NCBI GenBank assembly: GCA_019918135.1
Contig: WBZZ01001190.1
Coordinates: 87,001 to 151,000 of the forward strand
DNA from: Paulinella micropora
Taxonomy: Eukaryota; Cercozoa; Imbricatea; Euglyphida; Paulinellidae
Length of the DNA: 64,000 bases
Direction: 5' to 3'
Shown: piece by piece, positions 17,147-25,625 of the stretch
Layout of the letters: the number at the start of each line of letters is the position of its first letter
How positions within the stretch are numbered: the first letter of the stretch is position 1
Notes under the pieces: generated by a model
Told to the model about the DNA's origin: nothing
Databases searched by the model: none
What the model saw: only the letters and a program-made list of their open reading frames with translations
Program-made: the position numbers and the translations under genes

Positions 17147-17611
17147 ATGGTCGGGCAGGGAGTTATAAACCGGCGGGCGCTGCTGCAGTCTGTGCTCTGC
17201 GGGGCAGGCGTCATCTGCCTGAGCCTTTGCTTGGCGACAGCGGCGCCTAAACGCCGGTGCTTTGCGTGGCAGGTGCGCGCCTTCTACCAGTGGGCTGCGG
17301 CCTGGCTCTGCCAGCTCGCGAGCCTGGTGGCTTTGCTTGTACTTTTTTGGTGGGGCGGCTCCGCGGGCGCGTTGCTGGGCTCGGTGTCGTGCGCAGGTGT
17401 CGGTCACGCGATCGCGGTAGGCAGGCTGCTGACCCTGCGCGGGCAGGAGCTGAAGGCGGCGCAGCTGGCCGCGAAGCTGCTAGGTGCGCCGATGACCGCG
17501 GGCGAAAAGGAGAGAGGCCGGAGGGCGTTCGAGCAGTTCGGCCCCGCCGGATACTACAAGGGAATCTGGTGCTGGTTTTGCTGGCGCTGGTTCCGGTCGG
17601 TATGCAGCTAG
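17147..17611 (+). CDS. Membrane protein with two or three hydrophobic helices
   Basis: 154 residues from ATG 17147 (MVGQGVINRR). Hydrophobic segments are SVLCGAGVICLSLCLATAA (about residues 15-33), WLCQLASLVALLVLFWWGG (about 53-72) and a short Trp-rich C terminus. It overlaps the next ORF, which starts by ATG 17602 in another frame. The two are probably functionally linked; I do not resolve whether they are one product. No family recognised. Confidence 0.5.
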   Translation: MVGQGVINRRALLQSVLCGAGVICLSLCLATAAPKRRCFAWQVRAFYQWAAAWLCQLASLVALLVLFWWGGSAGALLGSVSCAGVGHAIAVGRLLTLRGQELKAAQLAAKLLGAPMTAGEKERGRRAFEQFGPAGYYKGIWCWFCWRWFRSVCS

Positions 17612-18666
17612 CGTGCCGAGTGGAGGAGGCGGAGGCGGAGGCGGAGGCGGCCAGGCCGCCGGCGTTCGTGGCGCAACACGTGGTCTGGTCGATCCAGTGT
17701 GTATTGTACGTAGGTCTCTGGCAGCCCCTGGGCCCCGCCCGCAGGCTGGTTCCGCAGTACGAACTGTCCGCGTGGCTCTGCGCGCACACTGCGCTTTTGC
17801 TCTGTCTGTTCCTGCAGGCCTGGCAAGTGTATTGGGTGTTGTCGCCGGTGGCGCTTTCGGCCACCTGCCTGGCCACGCTGTTGCCGGCGTCCAGGCACGC
17901 GCAGGCTCTCGGGCCGCACGACCTGACGAGCCTGGCGGGGCTGCTACACAGCCAAGAGGCCGCGCCCGTCTGCCAAGAATGGGCGGCGCACAGCTACACC
18001 TGTGAGCAGACCTCCGCCTTCCGGGCTGTGCTCAAGATAGAAAAGATGTTGCTGCAACATCCCCCGCCGGCGCCGCAGGTGCTGGCCGCCTACATTACGC
18101 TGCAGCACGATTACCTGCTCGAGCCGACTATCTTGCAGTGCCCCGCAGAGCTGCAGGCGCTCCTGCTAGAGCCCGTCTGCGCAGCCTCCTACGCGGTGGC
18201 TGAAGAATGTAAACGTGTGCAGACCAACGTGCGGCAACTTGCAGCTCACCTAAGAAAAGTTCTGTCAGACGTGTACGGGGGCGAGGCAGCCAGCAGTTTT
18301 GTTTGGCTGCTTGGCAGCACGCTGAACCAGGTCTGGCTCCACCCTGACGTGCCCTGGAGCTTGTTCGAGGAGGAGGAGCTCCAGGGCTCCCCCTCTGGCC
18401 GAGGCGCTGTCCTAGCGCACCTGCGGGACGGGCCAGAATACTATGGCAGCCACCATGAGTACGCGCGCAATCTCCTCAGACGATACATGCATTGTGTTGC
18501 GCCCTGGACCGAGCGGCCCCGAGGGCGCCGGCTCAGCCGGGGCTTAGCCGGCGGGGTTCCGACGGAGCAAGGCCCGCCGGTGGTGACTCCGTTATCTGAA
18601 ATTCGCCGCGTAGAGAGGCTGGCGTACGGAGAGAATGATTGCAACGTGGGTTCTTATGGACTTTAA
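17602..18666 (+). CDS. Membrane-associated unknown protein
   Basis: 354 residues from ATG 17602; the frame is open upstream to 17257. Hydrophobic segments (HVVWSIQCVLYVGLW; LCAHTALLLCLFLQAWQVYWVL; LSATCLATLLP) occupy the first 110 residues. A large helical, soluble C-terminal domain follows (ILQCPAELQALLLEP; LRKVLSDVYGGEAASSF). The tail is Arg/Gly/Pro-rich. The membrane-N, soluble-C layout is also found in the 39.6-42.6 kb pair. AATAAA follows at about 18754. Function unknown. Confidence 0.55.
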   Translation: MQLACRVEEAEAEAEAARPPAFVAQHVVWSIQCVLYVGLWQPLGPARRLVPQYELSAWLCAHTALLLCLFLQAWQVYWVLSPVALSATCLATLLPASRHAQALGPHDLTSLAGLLHSQEAAPVCQEWAAHSYTCEQTSAFRAVLKIEKMLLQHPPPAPQVLAAYITLQHDYLLEPTILQCPAELQALLLEPVCAASYAVAEECKRVQTNVRQLAAHLRKVLSDVYGGEAASSFVWLLGSTLNQVWLHPDVPWSLFEEEELQGSPSGRGAVLAHLRDGPEYYGSHHEYARNLLRRYMHCVAPWTERPRGRRLSRGLAGGVPTEQGPPVVTPLSEIRRVERLAYGENDCNVGSYGL

Positions 18667-18771
18667 AATTTCTGCTGATATTTCTGATATTTATGGTGAT
18701 ATGTAGAGTCAATATTGAAAGCTAAGAGTAGATCGAAAGTAAGCTGGATTTTTAATAAAAGCGCTGCTCAG

Positions 18772-20535
18772 TCAGTCAAGCCCCCCGTCGCTGGCAGGGG
18801 GCTCCTCGCTATTACTACTACTACTGCTGCTGCTGACAGTCGTCTGTGGGGGCAAGCCAGTGCACAGAGCAAAGAGCTGCGCCGTCCCGTTGTCAGTGCA
18901 CTTGACCGCGTCGACTTCCTCCAAGTCTTTCCAGCAGGCCAGGGCGTCGACCACGAGCACTAGCTTGACGGAGCGCTGCTCCTGCAGCCAGACACTCATC
19001 AGGAGTTTGCAAGGCCCGGGCATCTCGGGGCAGCAAGCGGCGCGGTCGGCCACCAGACGCACGGCGTCTTCTTGCTCTGCCGCACTGCGGCACGCCTGTA
19101 GCAGCGTAGCGCCAAACAGAGAGAGCTCGCGCTGATAGTAGGACTTGCCGTCCTGGCGCCATTTGCCTGGCAGGGCGCCCTTGATGAGCAACGAGCGCCC
19201 GTCCAGCCGAAAGCGCATTGCACGCGTATATTCTTGGCAGCAGCACATGCCCTTGGAACTAGAGGGCGGTAGCACGCACAGGCGCTCCGCCGCCTCGAGC
19301 TCGGGGCCCTCCTCTTCCTGCCCCTGGGCCTCCCGGCGCGCCAGCAAGCTGGCAGGAAGCTCTTGCAAGCGCCTGCTGGCCTTGGCGTCCAGGCACGTGA
19401 GCTTGGTCATTTTCCACAGCGCGTCAGCTGCGAGGCGCTCGACGGTGAACCTGCGCGGCAGCGGCTCTCCCCCGTCAAAGTACAAGGCGGCCACCGACCC
19501 GATCACGGGCATGAAAAGCCTGCCCGTCTTTTGGTTGCGGAACAACTTGAGCCTGCCCGAGAAGTAGTAGGACGAATAGAATTCGTTCGGAGGGTGCAGC
19601 CCCCCGGCGGCGACGGCGCGGTAGCAGCGCACGTGCTTATCAACCCCGCCCATGCCGGGCAGCAAGGGGAGCACTGCCAACCTCTTGCGCTCTGTCTCTT
19701 CGTCGCCCTGCAACAGGAAAGCCTCTCGGTCCTTGGTCTGGGGCGCTTTCGTAACGGGACACAGGAACACGGAGCAAGCCGGCAGCGAGGTCCGGTACAG
19801 CTTGATGAGCTGATCGGGCGCGCTGTCCCCCGTCTCGGCCCACAGCCTGGCAATCTGGTACAGGACCCGCACCCAGCGCTGCCGTACCACCAGGTTCGCG
19901 CCGGCGTCAAACAGCTGGTGCTGGAGCTGCATCGCAGGCACCAGCGCCGCGGTCAGCGCGCGGCTCTGCGTCACGAACGACGCGTTCACCACGCCGCACA
20001 CTGCGCCCGCCGCTTGCAAACAGGCCGAGGCGGCGTACAAGTCCGCATAGAGACCCGCCGCACGCTTGAGCGGCTTCTGCAGCTCCTCCGACACCTCCAC
20101 GCGCGGCTCCCAGGCAAGCAGGTCCCTGAACTCCTTGACGCGCGCCTTGAGTGCAACCGAGCTCTTGGTTGTTAGAAACATCTCGATCGTTTCGGCGAAA
20201 GCACCGAGCTGCTCCTCCGAGCCCGCCACGCTGAACGTCGGCACCTCCACCCCCTTGCGCTTCTTGGCGGGGCGTCGTGCGTGCACCGCCGCCGCCGCCG
20301 TCGTCGAGGCGTGTCCGCCGCCGCCGCCCGGCGGTCGTTCGAGGCGGCGCGCCAGCTCGTCGGCTGCCCTGACCACGCGCGAGAACGGGTGCAGGTGAGC
20401 GACCAGGCCCAGCGCTAAGGCGTCGCCCTTGGCCAGATCCTCGTCGGGGACCATGGTATACGACAGCTGCAGCCCCATGCTCAGCAGCCCGTCCAGGCGG
20501 CTGAAGCGCTCCGTCGCGCTGGCCAGCGCTGTCAT
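18772..20535 (-). CDS. Large unknown protein (587 residues)
   Basis: Start set at ATG 20535 (MTALASATERF), although the frame is open upstream through a possible GTG at 20595. A glycine/alanine linker and a basic stretch RRPAKKRKGVE (about residue 90) suggest nuclear entry. The central part is helical. A later region with SSYYFSGRLKLFRNQKTGRL and KGALPGKWRQDGKSYYQREL is beta-rich and contains several Cys. It ends in a Ser-rich acidic tail. Size and position suit a structural or replication protein, but I recognise no family. It is convergent with the 18666 gene end. Confidence 0.65.
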   Translation of the reverse strand: MTALASATERFSRLDGLLSMGLQLSYTMVPDEDLAKGDALALGLVAHLHPFSRVVRAADELARRLERPPGGGGGHASTTAAAAVHARRPAKKRKGVEVPTFSVAGSEEQLGAFAETIEMFLTTKSSVALKARVKEFRDLLAWEPRVEVSEELQKPLKRAAGLYADLYAASACLQAAGAVCGVVNASFVTQSRALTAALVPAMQLQHQLFDAGANLVVRQRWVRVLYQIARLWAETGDSAPDQLIKLYRTSLPACSVFLCPVTKAPQTKDREAFLLQGDEETERKRLAVLPLLPGMGGVDKHVRCYRAVAAGGLHPPNEFYSSYYFSGRLKLFRNQKTGRLFMPVIGSVAALYFDGGEPLPRRFTVERLAADALWKMTKLTCLDAKASRRLQELPASLLARREAQGQEEEGPELEAAERLCVLPPSSSKGMCCCQEYTRAMRFRLDGRSLLIKGALPGKWRQDGKSYYQRELSLFGATLLQACRSAAEQEDAVRLVADRAACCPEMPGPCKLLMSVWLQEQRSVKLVLVVDALACWKDLEEVDAVKCTDNGTAQLFALCTGLPPQTTVSSSSSSSNSEEPPASDGGLD

Positions 20536-20598
20536 CAGCAAGGCCAGGTCGTCCAGCACCGCACACACCTCCCAGCACCCTCCGACGACCGACACCTC

Positions 20599-20913
20599 TT
20601 ATGTGTCCAGCCTGGACGCTAGAGCGCTCAGCCTTGCCACCGTCGTCGTCGCCGTCGTCGTCGTCGTCGCCGGAGACGAGCCGGAGACGACGGCTCCGGT
20701 TTCTTCTGCCGCCGTCGCCCTGCACCACTCCAAAAAGTCCTCCCGGCCAAGCAGGCGTCTGATCAGCGGCGCTGTATGCTCAGCCCACGGCCTGGTCCCT
20801 AGGGTGCCGTCCTCGTCCCGGCAGATCTCTTTCTCCAGGCTAGCTAGGTCCAGCGCTAGCTCCTGCAGCGGCGAATCGTCCAGAATCCCCGCGCTGACAA
20901 ACTCGACTGGCAT
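20599..20913 (-). CDS. Small acidic ORF upstream of the 18772 gene
   Basis: 104 residues from ATG 20913 (MPVEFVSAGILDDSPLQEL), with a conserved-looking helical part (LIRRLLGREDFLEWCRATA) and a Thr-rich tail. It is directly upstream of the 18772-20535 gene on the same strand and may belong to the same transcript or product. A CT-tract and G/C hairpin (20970-21010) lie upstream of its start. Confidence 0.45.
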   Translation of the reverse strand: MPVEFVSAGILDDSPLQELALDLASLEKEICRDEDGTLGTRPWAEHTAPLIRRLLGREDFLEWCRATAAEETGAVVSGSSPATTTTTATTTVARLSALASRLDT

Positions 20914-21067
20914 TCAACTTGTTTCTCTTTCTCTCTGTGCTTATATCCCGCCGCCTGCGCAGCAAGCGGCGGGGGGGGGGGGGCGCCCCCCCCCCCCCCC
21001 CCCCCTCCTCCCTCTCTCTCTCTCTCTGTTCCCTCCCTGGTAAGCCGGGCAGTTCAGTTCTGCCCGG

Positions 21068-21724
21068 CTATGGACTTTTGCCTGGCTTTCGTTTTTTGGT
21101 GGTTCTACCCCGGGGGCTGCCCGCTGCCGTAATAGGATGATGCGCTGTGATACGAGCACCGATCAAAGCAGCGGAGTTTTCGTTCAAATTTTTGCCGGCT
21201 TTGAAACGGGCGTAGTGCTGCAGCACCAACGCAATAAGTTCCGTGGTCATCTCGCACAGGATGTAATGCAGTCCATCAGGGGTAGCCTTAGGGAAAACCG
21301 ATTTTGCGCTGTCCAGCCATAGACAGGGAGCTTCTGCCAGTCTCATAAACTGGGCGGCTGGTGTAGAGAAGCCTACGGGTGCGCTGAGTATGCTCAGCAA
21401 ACCCAGCTTATAAAGCAGCGATTCTGTAAGCCTAACCCGTGCTGCAGCCTGGATTCCTTGCCCTTGTCTGAACCGCGGCACGAGTATGTCTGCGTCCCAT
21501 TTTATTGCACATTGGAGAAGATAGCTATGCCAGTAGAAAACGGGGCTTATCCTTTGCTGCATTTCGAGGTCCGCGCACCAAATCGCTGCTACCCTATGCA
21601 CTACCTCACTGCTGCCTTCAAGGTAGCTTTTCACCACCTCTAACACGGCAGCGAAGGGCAGCCAGCCAAACCCATAATTCTCTACGGAGCCTAGGTTCCC
21701 GCACCAACCACAGTAGAATGACAT
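21068..21724 (-). CDS. Unknown protein with basic tail
   Basis: 218 residues from ATG 21724 (MSFYCGWCGNLGS); the frame is open a little further upstream without an ATG. The body is helical with aromatic residues (VFYWHSYLLQCAIKWDADIL). A region PCLWLDSAKSVFPKATPDGL weakly recalls a degenerate kinase catalytic loop, but I would not call it. The tail RGRTTKKRKPGKSP is a candidate nuclear signal. It lies directly downstream of the kinase-like 21791-22795 gene on the same strand. Confidence 0.55.
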   Translation of the reverse strand: MSFYCGWCGNLGSVENYGFGWLPFAAVLEVVKSYLEGSSEVVHRVAAIWCADLEMQQRISPVFYWHSYLLQCAIKWDADILVPRFRQGQGIQAAARVRLTESLLYKLGLLSILSAPVGFSTPAAQFMRLAEAPCLWLDSAKSVFPKATPDGLHYILCEMTTELIALVLQHYARFKAGKNLNENSAALIGARITAHHPITAAGSPRGRTTKKRKPGKSP

Positions 21725-21790
21725 CGTATTCAGGAAGCCGACGACTTGTTTCACCTTGGGCAGGATTTGCACAGAGCACAAAAGCTTATA

Positions 21791-22795
21791 TTAATAATCA
21801 TTTTTGGAACTACTAGCAGCATCAACCGACTCGGCGGGGGCTAACTCAACAAAGAGCATCCGGCTGTTGTCAAAGTCGATCGCACGCAGTGCCTGCTTGT
21901 TTAACAGGTATACGTAGTTGTGTGTAGCTGAATCAATGGCCACCAAGCGGTTTTCGTTCATCACTCTAAGCTCGCTGCCGGCGTCTCGGACAATGGCAGA
22001 GTAAATAACCTGCTTTTTTTGTTGCATGACTGCCGGCGAATTCAGGGGCTGACCGGCCATGGGCATGCACATCCAGAAACTGTCACCCCCACGAGGCCTC
22101 GCAGTGGTCCGAAACGCACGCAAAACCGTGGGGACGATGCCGCCTGTTTTTTTGTGCAAGTATAATTGCATGGCCACCTCCAGGAACACGTTGTCGACCT
22201 CCTGTGCCCCCTTAAGATCACCATCTATCGTACTGTCGACTTTCTTGAATACCAGACACTTGTTCCAGATGATAACATCGGCTCTGCCTTGTTGAGCCCA
22301 AACACGACCCGCCTTCACCAGATCCTGGAACTCCGAGTCTTTACATGTCGCAATCTTGCAGGGCTCCTCCCACCAAGTTTCTGGCTGTGACTCCAGCTTC
22401 ATGTTGTTGGAGTAGATTTCTTCGTCGTCTTTGCCAGGGGTCGTGTGTACTCGGTCAGTGAGCACCTCCGGAACACTGAAATCTTCCTCACATTTCAGGC
22501 ACTTTTCTAGCTCGGCCAAGATTTTTTTAGCAGCATCTATCTGTTCCTTGGCAAGGTCTTCGAAGAACTCGTCCAAGATCTTTGGCGGTTCTTTTACAAA
22601 CACAGGCAGCCCCGCCGGCCAGAGCTCTTTCGAACGTCGTGAATGGAAATCCTTGGCATGATTTCGCTGCACCAATCTGTGAGCTACAACGCAATTATCC
22701 TTGTGAACTTTAACTTCTCCCTCCGGCATCGTCCGGTCGTGTGTCCCCCCGATCGATTCGTTGTTTAATATCCTAGCCATCAAGAGGGAGGACAT
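21791..22795 (-). CDS. Divergent protein kinase-like protein
   Basis: 334 residues from ATG 22795 (MSSLLMARILNN). Kinase landmarks in order: CLVFKKVDS (VAIK-like Lys, about residue 190), VFLEVAMQLYLHKKTGGIVP (helix C with Glu), WMCMPMAGQPL (hinge-like), RLVAIDSATHNYVYLL (catalytic-loop position, Asp and Asn kept), and LRAIDFDNSRML (DFG changed to DFD). The N-terminal 150 residues are a helical extension. The order and spacing fit a kinase fold with altered catalytic residues, so a weak kinase or pseudokinase. The frame upstream of 22795 is a shadow over G/C tracts. Confidence 0.55.
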   Translation of the reverse strand: MSSLLMARILNNESIGGTHDRTMPEGEVKVHKDNCVVAHRLVQRNHAKDFHSRRSKELWPAGLPVFVKEPPKILDEFFEDLAKEQIDAAKKILAELEKCLKCEEDFSVPEVLTDRVHTTPGKDDEEIYSNNMKLESQPETWWEEPCKIATCKDSEFQDLVKAGRVWAQQGRADVIIWNKCLVFKKVDSTIDGDLKGAQEVDNVFLEVAMQLYLHKKTGGIVPTVLRAFRTTARPRGGDSFWMCMPMAGQPLNSPAVMQQKKQVIYSAIVRDAGSELRVMNENRLVAIDSATHNYVYLLNKQALRAIDFDNSRMLFVELAPAESVDAASSSKNDY

Positions 22796-22940
22796 TGCAG
22801 GAGGAGGAGGGGGGGGGAGAGAGAGACCCTCCCCCCCCCCTGTCTCTCTCTCTCCTCTCGACCCCCCCCCCCCCCGCCAGCCCCCTTGCACAATGCGCGC
22901 GGGGGTTTGAAGTTTCCTGCCTTTTATAAAAGAAAGCGGC
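22796..22940. promoter_or_regulatory. Divergent promoter spacer with TATA-like site and G-runs
   Basis: A spacer of 145 bp between divergent genes holds GA/CT tracts, G-runs and C-runs. CTTTTATAAAAG at about 22920-22931 lies just upstream of the plus-strand start at 22941 and resembles a TATA box, though the distance to the ATG is very short. Confidence 0.4.
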
Positions 22941-23870
22941 ATGCCCCCGGTGGCGCAGGCGTTGTTGTTGGTGCTGGTGCTGTCGTGTGTTGGCGTCAGT
23001 GGCGTTGTGGACGGCATCGGACTGACCAAGACGCTGAGCAGCGGCCAAGAAGTCGTCTACGAGCACAGCAAGGACGTACAAAAAGCCTGCTTCTACCACG
23101 AGACACTAATCCTGAGCGAGCTCAATCTAGCCTGCGCCAATGATTGCAGGCTGGATGTGTACCCAGCCGGTAAAAACTCGGCGCCCAATGTGGACCTGAC
23201 GTTTCAAGACATAAGCAGGCTGTCCCTGGAGGGTTTGGAGCAGGTCATTGTAGAGGGTGCAACGGTAAGCATCATCAAGTGCAGAGCCGGCGCTGGCCCT
23301 GGTCCTCCAGGGACAGCCTGCAACGTCACGGCTTCGTTCAGCTATAGGTGCCGCGAAAACCCGAGCTATTGCGGAGGCCCCATCGAGCCCTCGGCCGACG
23401 GGTCCTCGGGATTTATGTATGTTAACGCGGGGGAGGCTTCTACTATCCACGTGAATTACGAGCGCTGCAAGCACACAGACAGGATTTTCTATGTTACGGT
23501 GCGGGCCAACAACACGACACCGAGTCAGCACGAGGGGGATAAATTTCAAGTTACCAGCAGTTTTGGAAGAGAAATCAGCGAAGGCACAACAAATGCCCTC
23601 GCGGCTTTAAGCAACGACAACCTCGCGGAACCTCCCCCCTGCTTTTCCTTTTCCGGAAGCCGGGGCTATCCCGAGGTCCTGGAGTCCGGTACCCTGCATG
23701 TCAAGGTCAAGTGCGTAAGCACGGCGTCGCGCGAGGATGAAAAGTGTACGCTCGGCTATACGGTGGGACAAATATGCGCTGCCAACGCCGCCGGAGGCTC
23801 CTCCTCCCTCGGGAGGGACGCTGCGTTCATCCTAGCGCTTCTCCAGCTAGGGCTGCTTTTCCTGGCATGA
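22941..23870 (+). CDS. Secreted, probably GPI- or tail-anchored glycoprotein
   Basis: 309 residues from ATG 22941. A signal peptide (ALLLVLVLSCVGVSGVV) is followed by a Cys-rich ectodomain with N-glycosylation sites (NVT; NNTT). A hydrophobic C-terminal tail (AAFILALLQLGLLFLA) ends at the stop without a cytoplasmic part. A tail of this kind is usual for GPI-anchored proteins. About a dozen Cys suggest disulphide-bonded beta domains. It is likely displayed on infected cells or virions. No family recognised. Confidence 0.7.
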   Translation: MPPVAQALLLVLVLSCVGVSGVVDGIGLTKTLSSGQEVVYEHSKDVQKACFYHETLILSELNLACANDCRLDVYPAGKNSAPNVDLTFQDISRLSLEGLEQVIVEGATVSIIKCRAGAGPGPPGTACNVTASFSYRCRENPSYCGGPIEPSADGSSGFMYVNAGEASTIHVNYERCKHTDRIFYVTVRANNTTPSQHEGDKFQVTSSFGREISEGTTNALAALSNDNLAEPPPCFSFSGSRGYPEVLESGTLHVKVKCVSTASREDEKCTLGYTVGQICAANAAGGSSSLGRDAAFILALLQLGLLFLA

Positions 23871-23877
23871 CCTGCAG

Positions 23878-23905
23878 GCCTCGGCGGCGCCGCCATAGCC
23901 GAGGC
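23878..23905 (+). terminator. 3' hairpin after the glycoprotein gene
   Basis: Arms GCCTCGGC and GCCGAGGC, 12-base loop, starting eight bases after the stop codon. ATTAAAAAAA follows at about 23914. Candidate 3'-end element. Confidence 0.45.
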
Positions 23906-24113
23906 TTGGCTTCATTAAAAAAAGATTTGGCATGACTCTGACTCTGATTCGGGGGGGGGGGGGGGTGCACCCCCCCTCCCTCTTCTGCTAAGTGTTTTTT
24001 GTTAACCTCCCGGCGGGTTTTGCACCCCCGCCTAGTGTTCATTCACTATTCTCTTTTGTAAAAGAAAAACAAGAGTATCTCGTTTCGAGGAGGAAAAGCT
24101 GCGTGATACAGGT

Positions 24114-24938
24114 ATGGCGCAAGAGCAACCATCAGAAGATTGCGACAAGTGTCACAAAAGATTAGACGTAGTGAAAACGTTGGAGAAGTTCGTTCCCTAC
24201 ATCAATCCGCAGACTGGGTTCAGCCCGGGAGAAGCGCCCAAGAAACACGCGATCATAGGGGCGGGGGGAGGGGGCGACTTCCACGGGGCCCTGCTACGCG
24301 CCGTGATTGGCTGCTTCCAGTCTAAGCAAGAGGATGATGCGAACAAGCATACATGGATAACCTTGACGGCGGGGTACACTGCTGAACAGTACATAAAAAA
24401 TATGAAAGCTGGCTCGGAAGAGAGGATGCCTCTGACTGAGACTGACGCAAAGAAATGGCTCGAGAATCTCAGAGCTCAGAGTGACGGAAAGACGACGGAC
24501 ATGTATGCGCCCTTCCAGATCAAGCCGAAATCTCGTGCCGAGATAAAGGGTCTGATTTCTACAGAGTTCAAGAGCATGGTGCCGCAGGGGAAGGAACTCT
24601 CCGATCAGATGAAGAATTCATCCTTTGCGTATGGCTCCCTGATGCAGGAGTCGATTGTCCTGAGCGAAGCTCAGAAAGAGCTTGGAGAAGCAAAGCTTGA
24701 TATTCCAGAAGCATGGATGTTTCCCTCCACCAAGGTGTACGGCGGTGATGAGTACAAAGGCATGGTCCAAGGGCTTGCTGATTTTTTAGCCGCCAAGTTT
24801 GGCGAAGCTGAAGATTTCGATGTTACAGTACTTGATGTTGGAGGGGATATACAGTGTGCTTCTCTCCAGCCCGCGCAAGCGGGTTGGGCAAAGAAGGGCC
24901 GAGATGGGCGGCAGAATGCTCTGCCTCGGCGACTTTGA
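24114..24938 (+). CDS. DUF1152-like protein, 3' end replaced by inserted sequence
   Basis: 274 residues from ATG 24114. The glycine-rich loop HAIIGAGGGGDFHGALLRA (about residues 45-63) and the later VTVLDVGGDI (about 240-249) are spaced as in the DUF1152 family (Pfam, unknown function). A CxxC near the N terminus (CDKCHK) is unusual. The last 22 or so residues come from a palindromic mini-element (24866 on) and the Fanzor-like remnant rather than from the family. The family identification is by eye only. Confidence 0.45.
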   Translation: MAQEQPSEDCDKCHKRLDVVKTLEKFVPYINPQTGFSPGEAPKKHAIIGAGGGGDFHGALLRAVIGCFQSKQEDDANKHTWITLTAGYTAEQYIKNMKAGSEERMPLTETDAKKWLENLRAQSDGKTTDMYAPFQIKPKSRAEIKGLISTEFKSMVPQGKELSDQMKNSSFAYGSLMQESIVLSEAQKELGEAKLDIPEAWMFPSTKVYGGDEYKGMVQGLADFLAAKFGEAEDFDVTVLDVGGDIQCASLQPAQAGWAKKGRDGRQNALPRRL

Positions 24939-25600
24939 TTTGGATACTCTGCGTCTGCGGTTTGTGCAAGAGGACAGTGAATTTGTACGAGCCAGGCCGT
25001 GGCTTCTCAGCGTGCCCCAAGACATCCGCGCAGTGGCCATCCGGGATCTGCAAGCGGCGAGGGCATCGGCCATCTCAATCTTAGACAGAAGGGCAAGTTC
25101 TTCCACTGGAAGAGAGTCAACTCGGGGGGCAAGCACCCCGTCCCCCCCACTGTTACCCTTTCAGCCCCGCGACAGCGGGCTGGACGCGTGTATCGATTGC
25201 AGAAGCACATAGACAAGCTGCTGAGCAAGGTCGCGCTGCTGGCTAAGGACAGCAGCAAGAAGCGGAACCGCTGGTGCCTACGGCGCGCTATTACTCGAGT
25301 ACGCGACAAGATCTACAACAGGGTCCAGGACGTGCACAAGAAAGCCGCCAGATGCGGGGGGCGGCGCCCCCCGTGACCCCCCTACAGCCCGCGCCTGGGG
25401 GCATGCCCCCCGTGCCCCCCCTTTTCTCCATTCCAGCCCGCGCCAGCGGGGTGGCACAGGCGTGTACGCAAGGTGGGGCGCTGTGGAAAGACATCAAAGC
25501 TGCCAAGACGTACAGTTGCCAGTGCCACCCCGCTGGCGCGGGCTGGAATAGAGAAAAGGGGGGGCACGGGGGGCATGCCCCCCGGCGCGGGCTGAAAGTG
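24904..25600 (+). mobile_element. Fanzor/TnpB-like nuclease remnant
   Basis: One frame from ATG 24904/24916 gives LLSVPQDIRAVAIRDLQAAR; a second, overlapping from about 25080, gives GKFFHWKRVNSGGK and VYRLQKHIDKLLSK, ending IYNRVQDVHKKAA. Together these recall the helical middle region of TnpB and Fanzor RNA-guided nucleases, where a basic LQxxIDKLxSK helix precedes the NRVxDxHKKxA helix. The RuvC Asp/Glu motifs and a complete zinc ribbon are not seen, and a palindromic mini-element sits at about 25120-25185. It looks like an inactive transposon remnant that ran into the DUF1152-like gene. No flanking terminal repeats of its own were recognised. Confidence 0.5.
25398..25577. repeat. Large inverted repeat built from palindromic mini-elements
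   Basis: Left arm about 25398-25453 and right arm about 25522-25577 are complementary over some 56 bp. Each is made of a CAGCCCGCGCCAGCGGGGTG-type core plus a C/G-run and GGGGGGCATGCCCCCC. The 68-base centre still encodes a protein-like piece (ALWKDIKAAKTYSCQC) that may belong to the Fanzor-like remnant. Confidence 0.7.
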
Positions 25601-25625
25601 GGGCTCGGGGGGCTTTGCCCCCCGC

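Noticed and set aside
21068-21724. Kinase-like reading of LWLDSAKSVFPKATPDGL
   Set aside because: Only one weak block, no helix C, hinge or DFG position; left as unknown.
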